In this document: positions 1 through 8,534 of the stretch, in pieces
How positions within the stretch are numbered: the first letter of the stretch is position 1
Layout of the letters: each line of letters starts with the position of its first letter
DNA from: Coriobacteriaceae bacterium
GTDB lineage: Bacteria > Actinomycetota > Coriobacteriia > Coriobacteriales > Coriobacteriaceae
DNA: 49,234 nucleotides
Assembly: GCA_902364975.1 (NCBI GenBank)
Contig: CABJFQ010000014.1
Span: forward strand, 1 to 49,234
Direction: 5' to 3'
Position numbers and translations under genes: made by a program
The notes under the pieces: model-generated
Databases searched by the model: none
The model's input: only the letters and a program-made list of their open reading frames with translations
Told to the model about the DNA's origin: nothing

Positions 1-35
1 GCGCTGCGCGCCCCGCACAGGCTAAAGCCTTTAAT

Positions 36-72
36 GCAAAAAGGGACCCGTCCATTACGGACGGATCCCTTA
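36..72 (-). terminator. Intrinsic terminator after rpsA
   Basis: An inverted repeat with arms of about 13 bp (AAGGGA, one mismatch, CCGTCC) around an ATTA loop. Read on the minus strand it is followed by five T's. It starts 24 bases after the rpsA stop codon, so it most likely ends the rpsA transcript. Confidence 0.85.
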
Positions 73-95
73 AAACAAGTGATCGTCAAACCGAT

Positions 96-1262
96 TTACT
101 CGGCGTCAGTCTCCTCGTCCTTCTTCTCGGAAGGCAGCGGGGTAACCTCGATCTCGACGCCCAGAGTCTCAGCAGCGGACTTCATGGACAGGGAGATACG
201 ACGACGGTCGAGGTCGATCTCCATGACCTTGACCTGAACCTTGTCGCCCACGTGGGTGACCTGAGAAGGCTGATCGACGTGCTTGTTGGCCATCTCGGAG
301 ATGTGCACCAGGCCCTCGATGCCCTCGCCCAGATCGACGAAAGCGCCGAACGGGACAAGCTTGGTCACAGTGCCCTCGACGATAGCGCCGACGGGATACT
401 TCTTGACCAGTGCGCGCCACGGATCCTCGGTGGTCTGCTTGAGACCCAGGGAGATGCGCTCGCGGTTGAGATCGACGTCGAGAACCTCGACCTCGACCTC
501 CTGGCCGACCTTGACAACCTCGGAAGGATGGTTGACGTGGTTCCAGGAGAGCTCGGAGATGTGGATGAGGCCGTCGATACCGCCGAGGTCGACGAAGGCG
601 CCGAAGTCGACGATGGAGGAAACGGTGCCCTGGAGACGCATGCCAGACTTGAGCTTGGACAGGATCTCGGAGCGCTCGGCCTTACGGGACTCCTCGAGCA
701 CGACGCGACGGGAGAGGACAACGTTGTTGCGGTTGCGGTCCATCTCGATGACGCGGGCCTCGATGCGGGTGCCCATGTAGGAGGTGAGGTCCTTGACGCG
801 ACGGAGGTCGACGAGGGAAGCGGGCAGGAAGCCACGCAGGCCGATGTCGAGGATCAGGCCGCCCTTGACAACCTCGATAACCTCGCCCTCGACGTTCTCG
901 CCGGAGTTGAACTTCTCCTCGATGCGGTTCCAAGCACGCTCGTACTCGGCACGCTTCTTGGACAGGACCAGACGACCGTCCTTGTCCTCCTTCTGGAGAA
1001 CCAGAGCCTCGATGGGATCACCGAGTGCAACGATGTCTGCAGGGTTAGCGTCCTTGCGGATGGACAGCTCGCGGACCGGGATAACGCCCTCGGACTTGAA
1101 TCCGATGTCAACGAGCACCTCGTCATGCTCGATCTTAACGACAGTGCCGTTAACGAGATCGCCCTCATCAAAGTCGGTAATCGTACCGTCGATGAGGTTG
1201 TTCATCTCCTCCTCGTTGACATCGTCAAGAGAGAAAATGGACGAGTTCTGAATCTCACTCAA
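96..1262 (-). CDS. rpsA: 30S ribosomal protein S1
   Basis: Ribosomal protein S1 binds mRNA on the 30S subunit and helps initiation on structured messages. The 388-residue protein has four S1 RNA-binding repeats, at about residues 35-100, 118-185, 205-273 and 290-358. Repeats three and four are nearly textbook (V-x-FGAFVDLG, then GLVHISE). This is the four-repeat actinobacterial and Gram-positive form, not the six-repeat enterobacterial one. The tail is short and acidic (KKDEETDAE). The start codon is TTG, reading LSEIQ and translated M-SEIQ. It is supported by AAAGGGG seven bases upstream and by the lack of any other start at the N-terminus of the first domain. The gene stands alone with its own terminator. 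A weak TTGAAA-N17-TAACCT promoter may lie at 1394-1422 on the minus strand. Confidence 0.95.
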   Translation of the reverse strand: MSEIQNSSIFSLDDVNEEEMNNLIDGTITDFDEGDLVNGTVVKIEHDEVLVDIGFKSEGVIPVRELSIRKDANPADIVALGDPIEALVLQKEDKDGRLVLSKKRAEYERAWNRIEEKFNSGENVEGEVIEVVKGGLILDIGLRGFLPASLVDLRRVKDLTSYMGTRIEARVIEMDRNRNNVVLSRRVVLEESRKAERSEILSKLKSGMRLQGTVSSIVDFGAFVDLGGIDGLIHISELSWNHVNHPSEVVKVGQEVEVEVLDVDLNRERISLGLKQTTEDPWRALVKKYPVGAIVEGTVTKLVPFGAFVDLGEGIEGLVHISEMANKHVDQPSQVTHVGDKVQVKVMEIDLDRRRISLSMKSAAETLGVEIEVTPLPSEKKDEETDAE

Positions 1263-1577
1263 AGGTGGACCCCTTTCGAACTACGGGGCCCCGATTGCTA
1301 GGACCTACAGAAGGGTGCGACAAGCACACAACGTTTAGGAACACTCGGGAGCCGACAGATACTAATGTGACGCTTATGCAATCACGTTCGTATAGGTTAC
1401 GGGGAAATGAGTTCGATTTCAAGCGTGAACTGCCATTTTTTACTCGTATGGAGACTTTTTCGCAATCTTGTGAACGACTGTCTCCACAAGCTGACGATAA
1501 GCAGTTGGGCATACGGCTTTGGAGTAAAGTATCCCAGACATACGATTCTAGATCGATTTTTCGAGAAAGGTGCCCGC

Positions 1578-2336
1578 GTGCTCAAAGCAGTCGTTTTCGA
1601 TATGGACGAAACGCTTCTTAGCATCAACCTCAACGCGTTCATCCTTCGCTATTTTAAGGATGTCTCTTCGATGCTCGCGGATATCGGGCGCCGCAGCCGC
1701 GGTGGCACGATGGCACGCCTCGGCACCATCCTGGTCGACCTCAACGCCAATCGCCGCAGCAGCACGGACAATCGCACCAATCTTGAGTTTTACCAAGAAG
1801 AGGTCGAGCGCCGATGCGGCATTTGCCTCTCGGACCCACTTATCTACGAGGCGTTTACCTACTACGACCGCGAAGTTCTTCCGTACAAGAATGACGAACT
1901 CATCAACGCCCATGCCATGCCGGGCGCACACGCCGCGCTTCAGGCCGTACAGGACGCAGGGCTGCGCTGCGCGCTCTTTACCAACCCCAGCTTTCCGCAG
2001 GGGGCCATCGAGTGCCGCATGGGTTGGGGCGACCTGGCCGACGCCCCCTTTGAGCTCGTCACGCACATGGGAAACGCCACCCGCTGCAAGCCTGATGCCA
2101 CCTACTATCTAGAGCAGCTTCAGGTGATGGGGCTCGAACCGCACGAGGTCCTTATGGTGGGCAACGATCCCAAACGCGACTTCCCTAACCCCGCCTGCGG
2201 CATTCAGACTGCCTATGTAGGCCAGGGCAAGCCCAACCGAGTCACCTGGCGCGGAACCATGGAAGGCTTCGCCCGCGACTTTAACGCCGTAGTAGAAGCC
2301 TTCTACGAACACCAAGTAGCCGACGAACTGTCCTAG
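1578..2336 (+). CDS. HAD-family hydrolase, probably a small-molecule phosphatase
   Basis: A 252-residue haloacid dehalogenase superfamily protein. All four HAD motifs are visible: the nucleophile motif FDMDETLLS close to the N-terminus, FTNPS (motif II), the lysine of CKPDATYY (motif III) and GNDPKRDF (motif IV). The helical cap lies between motifs I and II, at about residues 15-100, as in the C1-cap phosphatases. A phosphate monoester substrate is likely; which one cannot be told from sequence. The start chosen is GTG with GAGAAAGG seven bases upstream, which puts the nucleophile motif at about residue 8. The in-frame ATG at 1407 would add 57 unlikely residues. The gene is divergent from rpsA, and its stop codon overlaps the stop of the convergent neighbour by 4 bases. 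Confidence 0.85.
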   Translation: MLKAVVFDMDETLLSINLNAFILRYFKDVSSMLADIGRRSRGGTMARLGTILVDLNANRRSSTDNRTNLEFYQEEVERRCGICLSDPLIYEAFTYYDREVLPYKNDELINAHAMPGAHAALQAVQDAGLRCALFTNPSFPQGAIECRMGWGDLADAPFELVTHMGNATRCKPDATYYLEQLQVMGLEPHEVLMVGNDPKRDFPNPACGIQTAYVGQGKPNRVTWRGTMEGFARDFNAVVEAFYEHQVADELS

Positions 2337-3652
2337 CACACTTGGGTTTTGCCGATCATGATGTTGAGGATCTCGACGTCGGTGTCCTTCATACCCACAC
2401 GGCCCACGTAGCCCATGCTGGCAATCGTCTGCTCGACGGTATCCTGGATCAAACCCTCGCCGGCGCGGAAGCCACGCCCCTGCATGGCCATGTCATGTCC
2501 CAGAATCGCCGCATCGACGGCAGCCGAAATCTTGGCGGCACAACTCGCCTTGGCGCCGTCGCACACGATGCCGCCCACGTTACCGAGCGTATTCGAGACC
2601 GTCGCGCCAATCTGCTCGCGCGTGCCACCGCACAGCCAGGTAATCGCAGCGCCGGCGCCGCACGCGGCGCAAATAGCACCGCAAAACGCCGAAAGCGCAC
2701 CAATATAGCTCTTGATATGCACGGCGATAAGATCGGACAGCATCACGGCGCGTACCAGACGCTCGTGGTCGCAACGCAGGTACTCGGCATACTCCATGAC
2801 GGGCAATGCGCAGGTAATGCCTTGATTGCCCGAGCCGCACACAATGGCGACCGGCAGCGCGCAACCGTTCATGCGGGCGTCGGACCCGGCGGCCGCACGG
2901 GCACGGGCACGGCAGGCGACGTCATCGGCACGAGCACCCAGCAGCGTACGACCCACCTCGGCGCCCCAAGCGTGCGCAAGGCCCTCGGCACTGATTGCGC
3001 CATTCAGCTCAATCTGACGCTCAACGGCAGCGCGGGCGCCCTCAATGTCACCGTCCTCGATAAAGTCGATGATGGAATCAATGGACATGGGCGTATCGGC
3101 GTTATCTGCCGCACGCTCGGCCACCACGCGCTCGGCGCAGGCGGCGCACTCCCCCGCCGACTTGCCGCATACCGGAATACCGTCGAGCGTATGGCACGTG
3201 ACATTAGTGTGGTGATCGGTAATCTCGACGACCGCGGTATGGCCCCCGGCCGTCGCAGTCACCTTGATGTAGAGGTTGGGCACACCCTCGACAAGCGACA
3301 CATCGCAGTAGCCGGCGTCGGCGAGGAGCTCGGCCACACGAGCGCGGTCTTCATCGTTAACGCTCTCGAGCACCTCAAGCGCGCTCTTGGCGTCACCGCC
3401 CACGGCACCCAGCACGGCTGCAGCTTCAATACCGTGCATACCGCCCGAGTTGGGCACGGTCACGCTCTTAACGTTCTTGATGATGTTGCCCGAGCAGGCA
3501 ACGTCCATATGATCGGGTTCGCAACCGAGCGTCTGGCTCGCCAACGCCGCTGCATAGGCAACGGCAATAGGCTCGGTGCAGCCGAGCGCACAGACAAGCT
3601 CGCGGTTCAAAACATCGCAAAACGCGGCATCACGAAGGGAATCGGTAGGCAT
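2333..3652 (-). CDS. cyuA: L-cysteine desulfidase family protein (UPF0597, CyuA/YhaM-like)
   Basis: A 439-residue member of the UPF0597 / L-cysteine desulfidase family, oxygen-sensitive Fe-S enzymes that split L-cysteine into pyruvate, ammonia and sulfide. Family landmarks are the N-terminal LGCTEP motif with a probable cluster cysteine, GNIIKNVKSVTVPN, the central CGSGNQG and the CDGAKASCAAKI segment near the C-terminus. The protein is rich in cysteine (about 20), as expected for a cytoplasmic anaerobe enzyme. The start ATG has GCAGGAGA at good spacing. L-serine or another amino acid could also be a substrate, so the exact reaction is less sure than the family. It is convergent with the HAD gene, with a 4-base stop overlap, and divergent from rpiB across about 270 bases. 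Confidence 0.85.
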   Translation of the reverse strand: MPTDSLRDAAFCDVLNRELVCALGCTEPIAVAYAAALASQTLGCEPDHMDVACSGNIIKNVKSVTVPNSGGMHGIEAAAVLGAVGGDAKSALEVLESVNDEDRARVAELLADAGYCDVSLVEGVPNLYIKVTATAGGHTAVVEITDHHTNVTCHTLDGIPVCGKSAGECAACAERVVAERAADNADTPMSIDSIIDFIEDGDIEGARAAVERQIELNGAISAEGLAHAWGAEVGRTLLGARADDVACRARARAAAGSDARMNGCALPVAIVCGSGNQGITCALPVMEYAEYLRCDHERLVRAVMLSDLIAVHIKSYIGALSAFCGAICAACGAGAAITWLCGGTREQIGATVSNTLGNVGGIVCDGAKASCAAKISAAVDAAILGHDMAMQGRGFRAGEGLIQDTVEQTIASMGYVGRVGMKDTDVEILNIMIGKTQVC

Positions 3653-3922
3653 AGGTATCTCCTGCTTGCATAACGGGCTGGTCTCTCAAAAAAGTTAGCT
3701 CCTTTATTTGATAACAATGCATCAAAAACCGCAACCACGGTTCCGGCGGACGGCGCTCAAGCACAAACTGGCGGCATTCATTCATGAAAAGCAGGTCTTG
3801 TTGCATGCTAAAGCGTTTGACCAAAAAACGCCCGAGCGTTTACACAAAAGTCGCGCTATCATGCAGTCGAACGCGGTAAAACCTTTAGCAATTCCGCCGC
3901 ACGGACCAGAGAGGAACCACTC
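3653..3922. other. Divergent intergenic region between cyuA-like gene and rpiB
   Basis: These 270 bases must hold the promoters of both flanking genes. On the plus strand TTGACC and TACACA, 18 bases apart at about 3817-3847, make a weak candidate for rpiB. The spacer holds a dyad, AAACGC-CCGA-GCGTTT, that could bind a regulator. An open frame of 64 codons on the minus strand (3630-3824) runs into the cyuA start but has no ribosome binding site. I see no RNA gene. Confidence 0.4.
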
Positions 3923-4390
3923 ATGAAGATCGGTATCGGTAACGACCACGCCGCCGTCGAGCTCAAGAACATCATTTCCGAGCACCTGAAGGAGCGCGGC
4001 TGCGAGGTCGTGAACTATGGCACCGACACCTCCGAGAGCTTCGACTACCCCATCGCCGGTTACAAGGTGGGCAAGGCCGTGGCCAACGGTGACGTCGACC
4101 TGGGTATCTTGATCTGCGGTACCGGCGTCGGGATTAGCCTGGCTGCCAACAAGGTCGAGGGCGTACGCGCCGTCGTGTGCTCCGAGCCCTTCAGCGCCAA
4201 GCTCTCCCGTATGCACAACAACACCAACGTGCTGGCCTTTGGCGCCCGCGTCGTGGGCTCCGAGCTCGCCAAGATGATTGTCGACGAATGGCTCGACGCC
4301 GAGTTTGAGGGCGGCCGCCACGAGCGTCGCGTCAATCTCCTCAACGAGATCGACCAGACCCGCGGACTAAAGATTGTCGACGAGGCCTAA
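3923..4390 (+). CDS. rpiB: Ribose-5-phosphate isomerase B
   Basis: RpiB interconverts ribose 5-phosphate and ribulose 5-phosphate in the non-oxidative pentose phosphate pathway. The 155-residue protein matches the RpiB/LacAB fold: N-terminal IGIGNDHAAVELK, the catalytic cysteine in LICGTGVGIS, and the phosphate-binding stretch HNNTNVLAFGARV. The length is normal (about 149 in E. coli). GAGAGGAAC precedes the ATG at good spacing. It is not part of a visible operon, and a terminator follows directly. A LacA/LacB role in galactose 6-phosphate metabolism is unlikely because no lac neighbours are present. Confidence 0.95.
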   Translation: MKIGIGNDHAAVELKNIISEHLKERGCEVVNYGTDTSESFDYPIAGYKVGKAVANGDVDLGILICGTGVGISLAANKVEGVRAVVCSEPFSAKLSRMHNNTNVLAFGARVVGSELAKMIVDEWLDAEFEGGRHERRVNLLNEIDQTRGLKIVDEA

Positions 4391-4417
4391 AGACTTACAA
4401 AGCCATACGCTAGCGCC

Positions 4418-4458
4418 AGCCCCCGCCCGGAAGAAACATCCGGACGGGGCTCTTTAGT
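4418..4458 (+). terminator. Intrinsic terminator after rpiB
   Basis: A GC-rich hairpin with arms AGCCCCCGCCCGG and CCGGACGGGGCT, one bulge, followed by CTTTAGTAGTTTT. It starts 27 bases after the rpiB stop on the plus strand. Confidence 0.75.
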
Positions 4459-4489
4459 AGTTTTCTATGCGTTTACCAAAAATCTACCG

Positions 4490-4527
4490 GAATAAAAGGG
4501 CGCCGCGGTTGGAATTCCGCGGCGCCC
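4490..4527 (-). terminator. Intrinsic terminator after ndk
   Basis: A perfect 11-bp stem, GGGCGCCGCGG, with an 8-base loop. On the minus strand it is followed by TTTTATT. It lies 38 bases beyond the ndk stop and about 40 bases from the opposing rpiB terminator, so the two convergent units each have their own. Confidence 0.85.
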
Positions 4528-4565
4528 AAGCCACACGCTAACAGCTTTAAGGAGTCAAAGCTGGT

Positions 4566-4970
4566 TTAGCCAAAGAAGCGCTTGATCTCGATCTCGGCGT
4601 TCTCCAGGCAGTCGGAGCCGTGGATCACGTTGGCGTTGACATCGACAGCGAAGTCGCCGCGAATGGTGCCGGGCGCAGCATCAAGCGGGTTGGTAGCGCC
4701 CATAAGGGTGCGCATCTTGGAAACAGCGGAGAGACCGGAAACGACCATCTTGACGACCGGACCGCTCGTCATAAAGTCGCAGAGACCGCCAAAGAAGGGC
4801 TTGTCGGCCAGATGGGCGTAGTGCTCCTCGACGGTAGCGCGCTCGAGCGTGGTCATCTCCATGCGCTCGATGACAAGGCCGCTACGCTCAATACGAGCAA
4901 CGATCTCGCCGATCTTGCGATCGCGCACCGCGTCGGGCTTAATCATGATGAAGGTCTTCTCGATAGCCAT
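4566..4970 (-). CDS. ndk: Nucleoside diphosphate kinase
   Basis: Ndk moves the terminal phosphate from ATP to other (d)NDPs through a phosphohistidine. The 134-residue protein has the full family pattern: EKTFIMIKPDAV at the N-terminus, the Kpn-loop region, PGTIRGDF and the active-site NVIHGSD with its histidine. The length is exactly that of a bacterial Ndk. The start is the ATG of MAIEKTF, with AAAGG about 9 bases upstream; an in-frame ATG 14 codons earlier would add an unconserved extension. It is monocistronic, with a recognisable promoter and terminator. Confidence 0.97.
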   Translation of the reverse strand: MAIEKTFIMIKPDAVRDRKIGEIVARIERSGLVIERMEMTTLERATVEEHYAHLADKPFFGGLCDFMTSGPVVKMVVSGLSAVSKMRTLMGATNPLDAAPGTIRGDFAVDVNANVIHGSDCLENAEIEIKRFFG

Positions 4971-5033
4971 AAGGTAGCCTTTCAAGTAGGTTCGCGCGTG
5001 CCCATGTCCCATTCCGGCACCCGCCTGGACTGC

Positions 5034-5062
5034 ATCGTAACAGAGTTTTAGCTGCAGTTAAA
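5034..5062 (-). promoter_or_regulatory. Probable sigma-70-type promoter of ndk
   Basis: Read on the minus strand: TTTAAC (-35, at 5057-5062), a 17-base spacer, then TACGAT (-10, at 5034-5039). The -10 is preceded by TGT, an extended -10. It lies 63 bases before the ndk start codon. The same TGnTACGAT pattern occurs before the M18 peptidase and the Pit permease. Confidence 0.5.
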
Positions 5063-5269
5063 CAAAAAGCTGTTTATTGAAACGCTGCAATTTATTAAAG
5101 CGCTCCATATGTGTCACTTCTGTTTCGAAGCCCGATTAGAGTACCATCCGACCGCTCATCAACCACATGGAACAGAGCGGGCGGTCGGTTGCCACCCGCG
5201 AACGTACCCCCTTCACAACCTGCCCAAAGGTCCTACAGAAGTTCTCGACAAGCCCCTCCCCCATAGCAG
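5063..5269. other. Gene-free stretch between ndk promoter and argH terminator
   Basis: No gene is supported here. It holds an imperfect hairpin at 5147-5191 (CCGACC...GGTCGG arms, about 18-base loop) with no T-run. A 72-codon plus-strand frame starts at 5109, but it has no ribosome binding site and runs through the argH terminator. Confidence 0.4.
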
Positions 5270-5301
5270 CAAAATAGGGGCGCCCGCATCAGCAGGCGCC
5301 C
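5270..5301 (-). terminator. Intrinsic terminator after argH
   Basis: Stem GGGCGCC / GGCGCCC, extended by a GC pair across one mismatch, with a 4-base loop. On the minus strand it is followed by CCTATTTTG. It starts 53 bases after the argH stop. Confidence 0.7.
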
Positions 5302-5354
5302 GTAAAGCTAAAACGATTTATCAATAAATGGACAATACGTCTTCAGCCAAACCT

Positions 5355-6785
5355 CTACTTTGCCCCGTGACCCATCTCGACAACCTTGGTTAGCGATCCA
5401 AACACGCCTTCGTCGGCCACGAGCTGCGCCTCGGCACGCTGCAGCTGCACGGCAACGGCGGCAGGGGCGGTACCGCCCTCGGCCGTGCGCGCGGCGACAA
5501 TCGACGGGATATCGAGCGCCTCGGTAATATCGCGCTCAAAGAGCGGGCTTGCCTCCTGGAACACCTCAAACGGCAGGTCCTCAAGATTGCAGCCGCGCTT
5601 CTCACACATCAGGACCAGGTGCCCCACCACGGCATGTGCCTCGCGGAACGGTAGACCGCGCTTTGCCAGGTAATCGGCAACATCGGTGGCGGCAAGGTGC
5701 CCCACGCCGCACTCGCGCGCCATGGCATCCTCGTTGACGGTCCAGGTCGAAATCATTCCGGCCATAACGGACAGGCACTGCATGAGCGTGTGAGCGGTAT
5801 CGAGCGCGCCCTCCTTGTCCTCCTGCAAGTCCTTGTTATAAGCGAGCGGCAGGCCCTTCATGGTTACCAGCAGCTGCACCAGGTTGCCGTACACGCGACC
5901 GCTCTTACCGCGGATAAGCTCGGCAAAGTCGGGATTCTTCTTCTGCGGCATGATGGACGAGCCGGTGGAGTAGGAGTCTGAAAGCGTGATAAAGCCAAAT
6001 TCGGAGCTCGACCACAGCACGATCTCCTCGGAAAGACGCGACAGGTGCATCGCCATGACGGATCCGGCGTAATGCAGATCGAGCAGGAAATCACGGTCGG
6101 AAACCGCATCGAGCGAGTTGGGAATCACGCCCGCAAAGCCAAGTTCGGCAGCCGTCATCTGGCGATCGAGCGGATAGCTCGTACCGGCAAGCGCGGCAGC
6201 ACCCAGCGGGCAGTTGTCGGCGGCATCAAAGGCGGCCTTCAGGCGCGTAAAGTCGCGCGCGAACATCCAGGAATACGCCAGCAGATGATGCGAGAGCAGC
6301 ACGGGCTGAGCGTGCTGCATATGCGTGTAGCCCGGAAGAATCACCTTGTCGTACTTCTTGGCCGCATCCACCAGCACATGGCGCAGCTCAAGATTGGCCT
6401 CCATGAGCTCCTTGGCCAGCGCCTTGACGCCCAGGCGCGTATCGGTCGCCACCTGGTCGTTGCGCGAACGCCCAGTATGCAAGCGTTTGCCAGCCTCGCC
6501 GATACGACGCGTCAGCTCGCTTTCGATGGACATATGAATGTCCTCGTCGTTGATATCAAAGGTGAAGTTGCCGGCATCGATATCCTGTTCGATTCCGGTC
6601 AGGCCCTCGGCAATCGCCTGCTCGTCCTCGGCGCTGATAATGCCCTGGGCCGCCAGCATCTTGGCATGTGCCTTAGATCCGGCGATATCCTGCTTATAGA
6701 GATGTTTGTCAACCGGCAACGACGCGCCAAACTCCTGCGTGACCTCGGCCACGCCTGCCTCAAAACGACCGCCCCAAAGAGCCAT
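5355..6785 (-). CDS. argH: Argininosuccinate lyase
   Basis: ArgH splits argininosuccinate into arginine and fumarate, the last step of arginine synthesis. The 476-residue protein belongs to the fumarase/aspartase superfamily. Its signature GSSIMPQKKNPD carries the mobile catalytic loop, and HTGRSRNDQVATD and GYTHMQHAQPV are the other two conserved blocks. It opens with MALWGGRF, the usual ArgH start, preceded by AAAGGGGA seven bases upstream; an ATG six codons earlier is less well placed. It follows argG on the same strand with a 520-base gap that contains a small unknown gene, so the pair may form one transcript with an insertion. Confidence 0.96.
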   Translation of the reverse strand: MALWGGRFEAGVAEVTQEFGASLPVDKHLYKQDIAGSKAHAKMLAAQGIISAEDEQAIAEGLTGIEQDIDAGNFTFDINDEDIHMSIESELTRRIGEAGKRLHTGRSRNDQVATDTRLGVKALAKELMEANLELRHVLVDAAKKYDKVILPGYTHMQHAQPVLLSHHLLAYSWMFARDFTRLKAAFDAADNCPLGAAALAGTSYPLDRQMTAAELGFAGVIPNSLDAVSDRDFLLDLHYAGSVMAMHLSRLSEEIVLWSSSEFGFITLSDSYSTGSSIMPQKKNPDFAELIRGKSGRVYGNLVQLLVTMKGLPLAYNKDLQEDKEGALDTAHTLMQCLSVMAGMISTWTVNEDAMARECGVGHLAATDVADYLAKRGLPFREAHAVVGHLVLMCEKRGCNLEDLPFEVFQEASPLFERDITEALDIPSIVAARTAEGGTAPAAVAVQLQRAEAQLVADEGVFGSLTKVVEMGHGAK

Positions 6786-6903
6786 GGAACCGTCCCCTTT
6801 CATCAAATCCCAAAACAAGCGCCCAAAGCAATGCGCCCTGTCGCTAAAGCGATTTCTCAACCGCTAGTTTTGTATATTCCCCACCATGTGCGAGGCCATA
6901 TAG

Positions 6904-7074
6904 CTAATTTGCAAAGAAGTGACGCGCCATGCACTTGGCGCCCAACGTCTCCCTCCGAATGTTGCCCTGCGAACCATCGATCCAGGCCTTTAGGCTCATA
7001 GGAACGTCCTCGACCTTTGCAGCATCGAACTCGGGCGCGAGGGCAAGTAAAGCATGCGCGATAGCATTGAACAT
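6904..7074 (-). CDS. Small unknown protein between argG and argH
   Basis: A 56-codon gene I do not recognise. It starts with ATG (MFNAIAHALL), has GGGGAG eight bases upstream, and ends with TAG 118 bases before argH. Codon choice resembles the neighbours (GAG, CTC, GCC, GTC favoured) and is unlike random sequence. The protein is mixed: a short hydrophobic N-terminal helix (residues 1-15), an acidic middle (EFDAAKVED) and a basic C-terminal half (NIRRETLGAKCMARHFF). It has no signal peptide and no full membrane span. A strong hairpin precedes it by about 50 bases. The position suggests a link to arginine metabolism, but nothing in the protein itself shows this. Confidence 0.6.
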   Translation of the reverse strand: MFNAIAHALLALAPEFDAAKVEDVPMSLKAWIDGSQGNIRRETLGAKCMARHFFAN

Positions 7075-7124
7075 AATGGATACTCCCCATATATATAGGC
7101 GCAGGGCCGTCAAATTGATAGGAG

Positions 7125-7154
7125 GAGCCCCGCCGGACAACCCCGGCGGGGCTC
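7125..7154 (-). terminator. Strong hairpin after argG without a T-run
   Basis: A perfect 12-bp GC-rich stem (GAGCCCCGCCGG) with a 6-base loop. On the minus strand the next bases are CTCCTATCAATTT, so it is at best a weak terminator. It may act as a partial terminator, or protect the argG mRNA 3' end, inside the argG-small gene-argH unit. Confidence 0.5.
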
Positions 7155-7307
7155 GGACTCAGCCGCAGACGCGGCATCATATATGCGGGCGGAACGTAGG
7201 GGCCACCGATGTTAAGAAGTGTCAGCAAGCATAACGAAAGGTAGGGACCCCATGCGCCCGTTATGTATCACGCGGATGGGCCGCGCGGATACCAAAGGAA
7301 GGAGGCG

Positions 7308-8534
7308 CTAGGCCTGGGCGGCAGCAGAGCTGGGGCCCTGGACCTTAGCCCACGTCTTGAGCGACAGCGTATCGATCTCGATAAAGCCGGCGCTGGCCTT
7401 CTCGTCAAACGTAGTGTCGCGGTCGTAGGTAGCCAGACCGTAGTCATACAGGCTAAACGGGCTCTTGCGGCCGACGACATGGCAGTTGCCCTTAAAGAAC
7501 TTCAGACGGACGGTGCCGGTCACGAACTTCTGGGTGTCGGCCATAAAGGCATCGAGCGCGTTTTTGAGCGGGCTGTACCACTGGCCGTTGTACACGGCGG
7601 TGGCCCAATCCTGCTCGAGCTTAATCTTGGTCTTGAGCAGGTCGCCCTCGACGCAGATGTCCTCGAGCGCCTTGTGGGCGGTGATGAGCGTCAGGGCGCC
7701 AGGAACCTCGTAGCACTCGCGACTCTTGAGGCCCACCAGACGATCCTCGACCAGGTCGAGACGGCCAAAACCGTTGTCACCTGAAATCTTGTTGAGGGCG
7801 ATGACGATCTCGGAGAGTTTCATCTTCTTGCCATCGACGGCGACGGGCTTGCCCGCCTCAAACTCAATCTCGGTGTAGGTCGGGGTGTCCGGCGTGTCCT
7901 CGGGGTTCTTGGTCATAACCCAGGCGTCATCGAGCGGCTCGTTCCAGGGATCCTCCAGGTGACCGCACTCGATGGCGCGACCCCACAGGTTGTCGTCGAT
8001 GGAATAGGGGTTGTCGTTGGCGCCCTCGGGAACCGGCACGTTGTGGGCGTGAGCATAGGCAACCTCATCGGGACGGCACTTCAGATCCCACTCGCGAACC
8101 GGGGCGATAACCTTAAGCTCGGGGTCGAGGGCCTTGACGGCAGCCTCAAAACGAACCTGGTCGTTACCCTTGCCGGTGCAGCCGTGGGCGACGTAGGTCG
8201 CGCCAAACTCGTGAGCGACCTCGACAAGCTTCTTGGCGAGCAGCGGGCGAGACAGCGCGGAGAGCAGCGGGTACTTGTTCTCGTACATGGAGTTTGCGGC
8301 GATGGCCTTAGTCAGGAACTCATCGGAGAACTCGTCGCGCAGGTCGAGCACCTGGCAATCGAGAACGCCCAGGTCAAGCGCCTTCTGTTTCTTGGCATCC
8401 AAGCCGGTCTCCTCCTGGCCCACGTTGCCGCAGACGCAAACGACATCGAGATTCTTCTCGTCCTGGAGCCACTTGACACATACGGATGTATCAAGACCAC
8501 CGGAATATGCGAGAACGACTTTTTCCTTGCTCAT
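7308..8534 (-). CDS. argG: Argininosuccinate synthase
   Basis: ArgG joins citrulline and aspartate with ATP to give argininosuccinate. The 408-residue protein starts MSKEKVVLAYSGGLDTSV, where SGGLDTS is the PP-loop that binds ATP pyrophosphate. The YVAHGCTGKGNDQVRFE block and the GRDTTFDEKASAGF-like C-terminus are family hallmarks. The start was chosen by the conserved N-terminus, with AAAGGA seven bases upstream; the frame is open 17 codons further. The tail ends in an alanine-rich PSSAAAQA. It is upstream of argH on the same strand. No clear ArgR box was found before it. Confidence 0.96.
   Translation of the reverse strand: MSKEKVVLAYSGGLDTSVCVKWLQDEKNLDVVCVCGNVGQEETGLDAKKQKALDLGVLDCQVLDLRDEFSDEFLTKAIAANSMYENKYPLLSALSRPLLAKKLVEVAHEFGATYVAHGCTGKGNDQVRFEAAVKALDPELKVIAPVREWDLKCRPDEVAYAHAHNVPVPEGANDNPYSIDDNLWGRAIECGHLEDPWNEPLDDAWVMTKNPEDTPDTPTYTEIEFEAGKPVAVDGKKMKLSEIVIALNKISGDNGFGRLDLVEDRLVGLKSRECYEVPGALTLITAHKALEDICVEGDLLKTKIKLEQDWATAVYNGQWYSPLKNALDAFMADTQKFVTGTVRLKFFKGNCHVVGRKSPFSLYDYGLATYDRDTTFDEKASAGFIEIDTLSLKTWAKVQGPSSAAAQA

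Noticed and set aside
3630..3824. A 64-codon minus-strand ORF running into the cyuA-like start
   Set aside because: Its translation is not unlike a protein, but no ribosome binding site precedes any of its ATGs and it overlaps the next gene; evidence is too thin.
5040..5160. Possible tRNA-like fold in the ndk-argH gap
   Set aside because: No T-loop (GTTCRA) with an acceptor stem at the right distance could be found.
5109..5327. A 72-codon plus-strand ORF between ndk and argH
   Set aside because: No ribosome binding site; it runs through the argH terminator and has a Pro/His-rich translation typical of chance frames.
6857..7228. A 123-codon minus-strand ORF overlapping the small argG-argH gene
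   Set aside because: It runs through the strong hairpin, lacks a ribosome binding site and has Arg/Cys-rich shadow-like composition; the 56-codon frame is better supported.
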